Source of the DNA: Pseudonocardiales bacterium | GTDB taxonomy: Bacteria; Actinomycetota; Actinomycetes; Mycobacteriales; Jatrophihabitantaceae | DNA: 16,440 nt | Direction of reading: 5' to 3' | Assembly (NCBI GenBank): GCA_025465405.1 | Contig: JAODNL010000315.1 | Coordinates: 1 to 16,440, forward strand | Shown here: positions 13,146 through 16,440 of the stretch, one piece after another | Layout of the letters: the number at the start of each line of letters is the position of its first letter | Position numbering within the stretch: the first letter of the stretch is position 1 | Notes under the pieces: generated by a model | Databases searched by the model: none | Told to the model about the DNA's origin: nothing | The model's input: only the letters and a program-made list of their open reading frames with translations | Program-made: the position numbers and the translations under genes

Positions 13146-13151
13146 CATACT
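13146..13151 (+). promoter_or_regulatory. -10-like box CATACT upstream of the mini-ORF and CobT-like gene
   Basis: CATACT (one mismatch to TAnnnT) ends 7 bases before ATG 13159, the same geometry as the leaderless promoters elsewhere in the window and close in sequence to the GATACT before asnB. Confidence 0.35.
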
Positions 13152-13158
13152 GGCCGTC

Positions 13159-13185
13159 ATGCCCGACCGACAGGACGTGCCGTGA
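13159..13185 (+). other. Possible 8-codon leader ORF overlapping the CobT-like start
   Basis: ATG 13159 opens a frame reading M-P-D-R-Q-D-V-P and stop; the TGA overlaps the GTG start of the CobT-like gene (GTGA). With the -10-like box 7 bases upstream it could be translated from a leaderless mRNA and hand ribosomes to the next gene. It may equally be chance. Confidence 0.3.
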
Positions 13186-14036
13186 CCGATCTCGTCGAGC
13201 TGGGCGTCGATGTCGACTGGCCGGACAGCGAGGCCGCGACGTCACTGCGGCAACGGCGCTCCGGTGCGCACGACCACGGGCGGCTCGACGAACTGGCCGA
13301 GTGGCTCGCCGGGGTCCAGGGCGTGGATCCGCCGCATGACTTCACTCGGGCGCGGCTCGTCGTGTTCGGCGGCCCCGCCTGTCCGGTCGAGATCGCGGAT
13401 CTCGGGCGGGCGACGGTGCGGACCGTCGAACCGGCAACGGGCGACGACGATCCCGACGCCACGACGCAGGCGATCGCCGCCGGCGCCGCGGTGGCCGACG
13501 ACGAGATCGACGGCGGCGCCGACCTGCTCGGCTGCGCCCTGCCCGGCATCGGACCGGCCGCTGCGATCCTCGTCGCGGTCCTCACCGGCACCGAGCCGGT
13601 GAAGGTGTTGCCGCGCGGCGGCGGACTGGATCCGGACAGCTGGATGGCGCAGGCCGTCGCGGTTCGCGACGGCCGACGGCGTGGCGCCACCCTTCGCGAC
13701 CGGCCGACTGAGCTGCTCGCCACGGTCGGCACGCCCGACCTCGCGGCCGCCACCGGGTTCGTGCTCCGCGCTGCCGCCCGACGTACGCCGGTCCTGCTCG
13801 ACGGAATGCATGCGGCCACGGCGGCCCTGGTTGCCTACGAGGCTCAACCCCGCGCGGTCCGGTGGTGGCGGTCGGCTGACCTGTCGGCCCACCCAGCGCA
13901 CGCCCTCACGCTCACCAGGCTCGGCCAGCGTTCCATCCTCGACCTCGGCACCGGTGTCGGTGACGGCACCGCCGCCGCACTCGCGACGGCGGTCCTGCGG
14001 GCGGCAGTTCAGGTCGTCGGCGCGGCACCGCGCTGA
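13182..14036 (+). CDS. Shortened CobT-like protein (DMB phosphoribosyltransferase homologue), probably altered function
   Basis: True CobT (about 350 residues) joins 5,6-dimethylbenzimidazole to nicotinate mononucleotide in cobalamin synthesis. This 284-residue protein shares G-R-L-D-E-L-A-E-W-L-A-G-V-Q-G (33-47), the L-L-A-T-V-G-T-P-D-L-A-A-A-T-G-F and R-R-T-P-V-L-L-D-G segments, and the C-terminal I-L-D-L-G-T-G-V-G-D-G-T. Hallmarks are lost: the P-P-G-S-L-G turn is replaced by S-G-A-H-D-H, the F-A-G-D-H-G-V region by V-F-G-G-P-A with about 60 following residues missing, and G-I-G-N-T-T by G-I-G-P-A-A (122-127). The glutamate known as catalytic base (Glu317 in the Salmonella enzyme) is Asp261. 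It sits where mycobacteria have cobT (Rv2207), and no cobS or cobU is adjacent. GTG 13182 has AGGA 6 bases upstream. It may be a CobT-derived protein with another role, or a decaying enzyme. Confidence 0.75.
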   Translation: MTDLVELGVDVDWPDSEAATSLRQRRSGAHDHGRLDELAEWLAGVQGVDPPHDFTRARLVVFGGPACPVEIADLGRATVRTVEPATGDDDPDATTQAIAAGAAVADDEIDGGADLLGCALPGIGPAAAILVAVLTGTEPVKVLPRGGGLDPDSWMAQAVAVRDGRRRGATLRDRPTELLATVGTPDLAAATGFVLRAAARRTPVLLDGMHAATAALVAYEAQPRAVRWWRSADLSAHPAHALTLTRLGQRSILDLGTGVGDGTAAALATAVLRAAVQVVGAAPR

Positions 14037-14063
14037 GTCGAGGGCGCGGCGGTAACCGGCAGT

Positions 14064-14069
14064 TATCGT
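14064..14069 (+). promoter_or_regulatory. Possible -10 box TATCGT for the AI-2E family gene
   Basis: TATCGT (TAnnnT) lies 34 bases before GTG 14104, giving a short leader that contains the ACAGGA ribosome-binding sequence. No clear -35 was seen. Confidence 0.35.
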
Positions 14070-14082
14070 CGTCGAAAGGCCA

Positions 14083-14111
14083 CCCGACCGACAGGATGGT
14101 TCCGTGACCGA
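14083..14111 (+). repeat. Leader segment shared with the CobT-like gene (second copy; first at 13162-13189)
   Basis: CCCGACCGACAGGA at 14083-14096 is identical to 13162-13175, and CCGTGACCGA at 14102-14111 to 13180-13189. The spacers are 5 and 4 bases. Both copies contain the ribosome-binding sequence and GTG start of their gene, so the translation-initiation regions of two neighbouring unrelated genes are nearly the same. Confidence 0.6.
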
Positions 14112-15300
14112 GCCCAGCGAGACCCCGCCGCAGCCGACCACGCCGGTGTTGTCGGACACCCGCCGCGACGCCGTCGAAGCGGTCACGTGGCCGGTACGGG
14201 TGGCCGCCGCCTGGAGCTGGCGGCTGCTGATCATCGGCCTCGCGCTGTACGTGTTCGCGCGGATCCTCAAGCGGATCGAGCTCGTCGCGTTCTCATTCGT
14301 GCTGGCGCTGTTTCTCACCGCGGTACTGCACCCGCTCGAGCGGCGGCTGCACTCACTGATGCCGAAGCCGAGATCACTCGCCGCCGCGATCTCGCTCCTG
14401 GTCGGCGTCGCGGCGGTCGGTGGCATCGCCTGGTTCGTCATTTGGCAGATCAGCACGCACTCCAACCAGCTGGGCGACCAGATCACCAACTTCGTCCAAC
14501 GCACCAAGAACTGGCTGCAGACCGGGCCGCTGCACCTCAAGTCCGCGGACCTGGACAAGCTGACGACGAACATCACCGACACGATCAAATCCCATCAGGG
14601 CCAGCTGATCAGCGGCGCGATCGCCACGGTGCGGACCGTCGTCGAAGGGCTCGGCGCACTGCTGCTCATCCTGCTGTCGACGTTCTTCCTGCTGCGTGAC
14701 GGCAGTTCCGTCTGGAACTGGGTGCTCGGGCTGTTTCCCGCGCGCGCACGCCGCCGCCTCGACGCGGCCGGCCACGTCGGCTGGGGGACGTTCGGCGGCT
14801 ACATGCGCGGACAGCTGCTGATCGCCCTCTTCCACGGCGTCTCGATCATGGTGCTGCTGCTCATCCTGCAGGTGCCTCTGGCGGCCGCGCTCGGCGTGCT
14901 GATCTTCCTCGGCTCGTTCGTCCCGCTGATCGGTCTCACGGTGACCGGCGCGCTGTGCGTCGCGATCGCACTGCTCGAGCACGGCGTGACGGCCGCGATC
15001 GCGGTCGCGGTGTCGATCGTCGTGCTGGTGCAGCTCGAGGCACACCTGCTGCAACCGGTGATCATGAGCCGGAGCGTGGACGTGCACCCGCTCGGTATCG
15101 CGCTCGCGGTCGTGACCGGAACGATTCTGGCCGGGATCCCCGGCGCGCTCATCTCGGTGCCGCTCGTCGCGTTCCTCAACTCGACGATCCGTTCGCTGCG
15201 GGGACCGCTGGACGTGACAGCATCCGTCGCCGCCGACGAGGACACGGGACCGCCCGCAGTCGCCGCGGAGGATCCGCCGGCGAAAGGCCCCGGCGACTAG
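14104..15300 (+). CDS. AI-2E family (UPF0118/PerM) membrane transporter
   Basis: The 398-residue integral membrane protein has the AI-2E/PerM layout: paired N-terminal helices (about 38-70), a third at about 95-115, a soluble stretch at 118-175 with periodic helical character, and a C-terminal bundle of four to five helices. Family motifs seen are S-T-F-F-L-L-R-D-G, G-x-F-V-P-L-I-G, Q-L-E-A-H-L-L-Q-P-V-I-M-S-R-S-V-D-V-H-P and A-G-I-P-G-A-L-I-S-V-P-L. Members export or exchange small solutes: TqsA affects AI-2 release in E. coli, while others act as Na+/H+ antiporters; the substrate cannot be predicted. The ends are acidic or Pro-rich and probably cytoplasmic. GTG 14104 has ACAGGA about 8 bases upstream. 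Its stop is 10 bases from the convergent gcvT, with no hairpin seen between. Confidence 0.93.
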   Translation: MTEPSETPPQPTTPVLSDTRRDAVEAVTWPVRVAAAWSWRLLIIGLALYVFARILKRIELVAFSFVLALFLTAVLHPLERRLHSLMPKPRSLAAAISLLVGVAAVGGIAWFVIWQISTHSNQLGDQITNFVQRTKNWLQTGPLHLKSADLDKLTTNITDTIKSHQGQLISGAIATVRTVVEGLGALLLILLSTFFLLRDGSSVWNWVLGLFPARARRRLDAAGHVGWGTFGGYMRGQLLIALFHGVSIMVLLLILQVPLAAALGVLIFLGSFVPLIGLTVTGALCVAIALLEHGVTAAIAVAVSIVVLVQLEAHLLQPVIMSRSVDVHPLGIALAVVTGTILAGIPGALISVPLVAFLNSTIRSLRGPLDVTASVAADEDTGPPAVAAEDPPAKGPGD

Positions 15301-15310
15301 TTCGCAATCG

Positions 15311-16420
15311 CTACCGGACGTGCGACTCGACGAAGGGTGGCTTGACGAGCCGGACCGCGGACCGGCGACCGCGAACGTCGACGGCGACCTCGTCGCCCGC
15401 CCCGGCACCGGACGCCGTCGAGATCAGCGCGAGGCCCATGCCCTTCTTCAGCGTGGGCGAGAACGTGCCGCTGGTCACCTCGCCGATGCGCTCGCCGGAC
15501 GGCGACAGGACCTCCATGTGGGCGCGCGGAATACCCCGGTCGAGCGCTTCGATTCCCCACAACAGCCGGACCGGCCCCGTCGCCTTCTCGGCGGTCAGCG
15601 CCGCGCGGCCCCAGAACGCATCCTTCTGCCAACCGACCGCCCAGCCCGCGCGGGCCTGCACCGGCGAGATGGCAAGCGACAGGTCCTGACCGTGCAGCGG
15701 GTAGCCCATCTCGGTGCGAAGCGTGTCCCGTGCCCCCAGTCCCGCGGGCATCCCGCCCAGTTCGCGGACCACCTCGGTCAGCGAGTCCCAGAGCGCCGCG
15801 GTGTCCTCCCATGCCGGGATGAGCTCGTAGCCGTGCTCGCCGGTGTAGCCGGTGCGGCAGATGCGCACCGGCCGCCCGTCGAACGTCGCGTCCGCATATG
15901 CCATGTAGGACTGGTCGGAGGACAGGCCGAGGCGTTGTAGCACCTCGGCCGACCGCGGCCCTTGCACGGCCAGCACGCCGAAGCGATCGTGCTGGCCGGC
16001 GACCTCGACGCCGTCCGGCGCTGAGGCGGCGAGCCGGCGGACGACCTCAGCGGTGTTCGCCGCGTTCGGCACGAGAAACACTTCGTCGTCGCTGACCAGA
16101 TAGGCGATGAGATCGTCGACAACCCCGCCCGACTCGTCACAGCACAGCGTGTACTGCGCCTGTCCGGGTGCGATGCGGCCGAGGTCGTTGGACAGGCACG
16201 CGTTGACGAATGCCCGCGCGCCGGCGCCGCGCACGGTTGCCTTGCCGAGGTGGGACACATCGAAGATGCCGACCGCCTCGCGCACCGACGTGTGCTCCTT
16301 GAGCACTCCCCCGCCGCTGGCCGCGTACTCGATCGGCATCTCCCATCCGCCGAAGTCGGCGAGCTTGGCGCCGAGGTCTACATGGCGGTCGTACAGCGGT
16401 GAGCGCAGCAGGTCGGACAT
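15311..16420 (-). CDS. gcvT: Glycine cleavage system T protein (aminomethyltransferase)
   Basis: The 369-residue enzyme moves the methylene group from the lipoyl-bound aminomethyl of the H protein to tetrahydrofolate, releasing ammonia. Motifs include G-G-W-E-M-P-I-E-Y near the N-terminus, the E-x-V-G-I-F-D-V-S-H-L-G block, G-G-V-V-D-D-L-I (its aspartate is the family's catalytic residue), C-R-T-G-Y-T-G-E-H-G-Y-E and L-G-A-R-D-T-L-R-T-E-M-G-Y-P-L-H-G. Both the folate-binding domain and the C-terminal barrel are complete. ATG 16420 gives the usual N-terminus (M-S-D-L-L-R-S-P-L-Y) and lies 7 bases after TACGGT; the GTG at 16429 would overlap that box. In mycobacteria gcvT (Rv2211c) lies in the same block, also on the opposite strand. 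The other cleavage-system genes are not in the window. Confidence 0.96.
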   Translation of the reverse strand: MSDLLRSPLYDRHVDLGAKLADFGGWEMPIEYAASGGGVLKEHTSVREAVGIFDVSHLGKATVRGAGARAFVNACLSNDLGRIAPGQAQYTLCCDESGGVVDDLIAYLVSDDEVFLVPNAANTAEVVRRLAASAPDGVEVAGQHDRFGVLAVQGPRSAEVLQRLGLSSDQSYMAYADATFDGRPVRICRTGYTGEHGYELIPAWEDTAALWDSLTEVVRELGGMPAGLGARDTLRTEMGYPLHGQDLSLAISPVQARAGWAVGWQKDAFWGRAALTAEKATGPVRLLWGIEALDRGIPRAHMEVLSPSGERIGEVTSGTFSPTLKKGMGLALISTASGAGAGDEVAVDVRGRRSAVRLVKPPFVESHVR

Positions 16421-16427
16421 GGGCGTC

Positions 16428-16433
16428 ACCGTA
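16428..16433 (-). promoter_or_regulatory. -10 box TACGGT for gcvT
   Basis: On the minus strand TACGGT (TAnnnT) ends 7 bases before ATG 16420, so the transcript is probably leaderless. Too little sequence is left in the window to look for a -35 or a glycine riboswitch; a riboswitch between box and start is excluded by the spacing. Confidence 0.45.
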
Positions 16434-16440
16434 CCGAGCA

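Noticed and set aside
13242..14588. Minus-strand open frame of about 450 codons under the CobT-like and AI-2E genes
   Set aside because: Overlaps two plus-strand genes with family motifs and has no recognisable domain.
1..16440. CRISPR array, tRNA, rRNA, insertion sequence or prophage attachment site
   Set aside because: No regularly spaced repeats, cloverleaf, transposase motifs, terminal inverted repeats or integrase were found on reading both strands.

Overview
This is a high-GC chromosomal segment from an actinobacterium (Actinomycetota). GTG starts are frequent, and TAnnnT boxes lie 6-7 bases upstream of many start codons, as expected for leaderless actinobacterial transcripts. The gene order qcrB - ctaF/ctaC - asnB - adoK - erpA - DUF3043 - cobT - gcvT matches the Mycobacterium tuberculosis block Rv2196-Rv2211c, recalled from established knowledge and not searched here. 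The synteny points to vertically inherited core chromosome with several insertions and losses. The organism is not a mycobacterium: it has a cysteine-desulfurase/TusA pair, a DoxX-Rieske fusion and nadA that are not in the mycobacterial block. I cannot name the genus.

Layout. Positions 1-965 hold the C-terminal part of qcrB (bc1 cytochrome b). A small NYN-domain putative nuclease follows (1027-1437). On the minus strand lie ctaC and ctaF (3001-1486), oxidase subunits II and IV. Divergent from ctaC is a pair with a 4-base overlap: a cysteine-desulfurase-like protein (3121-4254) and a TusA-like protein (4251-4472). Then come asnB (4495-6393) and an unrecognised 341-residue protein (6490-7515). 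On the minus strand are adenosine kinase (8504-7533), ErpA-type Fe-S carrier (8980-8591) and a DoxX-Rieske fusion (9992-9075). The latter is divergent from nadA (10065-11261). A DUF3043 membrane protein (11279-11896) is followed by about 1 kb of gene debris: the stub of a LuxR-type regulator and the broken C-terminal part of an MMPL transporter. The right end carries a small conserved minus-strand protein (13102-12902), a shortened CobT-like protein (13182-14036), an AI-2E family permease (14104-15300) and gcvT on the minus strand (16420-15311).

How the genes fit together. qcrB, ctaC and ctaF belong to the bc1-aa3 respiratory supercomplex; ctaD is not here. ErpA, NadA (a 4Fe-4S enzyme), the Rieske fusion and the desulfurase/TusA pair give the middle of the window an iron-sulfur and sulfur-transfer flavour. 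Most other genes are independent metabolic units with their own promoters.

The most notable points are: the desulfurase-like protein keeps its catalytic cysteine and most PLP-pocket residues but contains no lysine anywhere in 377 residues; the CobT-like protein has lost the hallmark motifs; a Rieske domain with its own internal twin-arginine segment is fused to DoxX; and the LuxR/MMPL scar looks like the result of one deletion across a divergent promoter. No rRNA, tRNA, CRISPR array or insertion sequence was seen.
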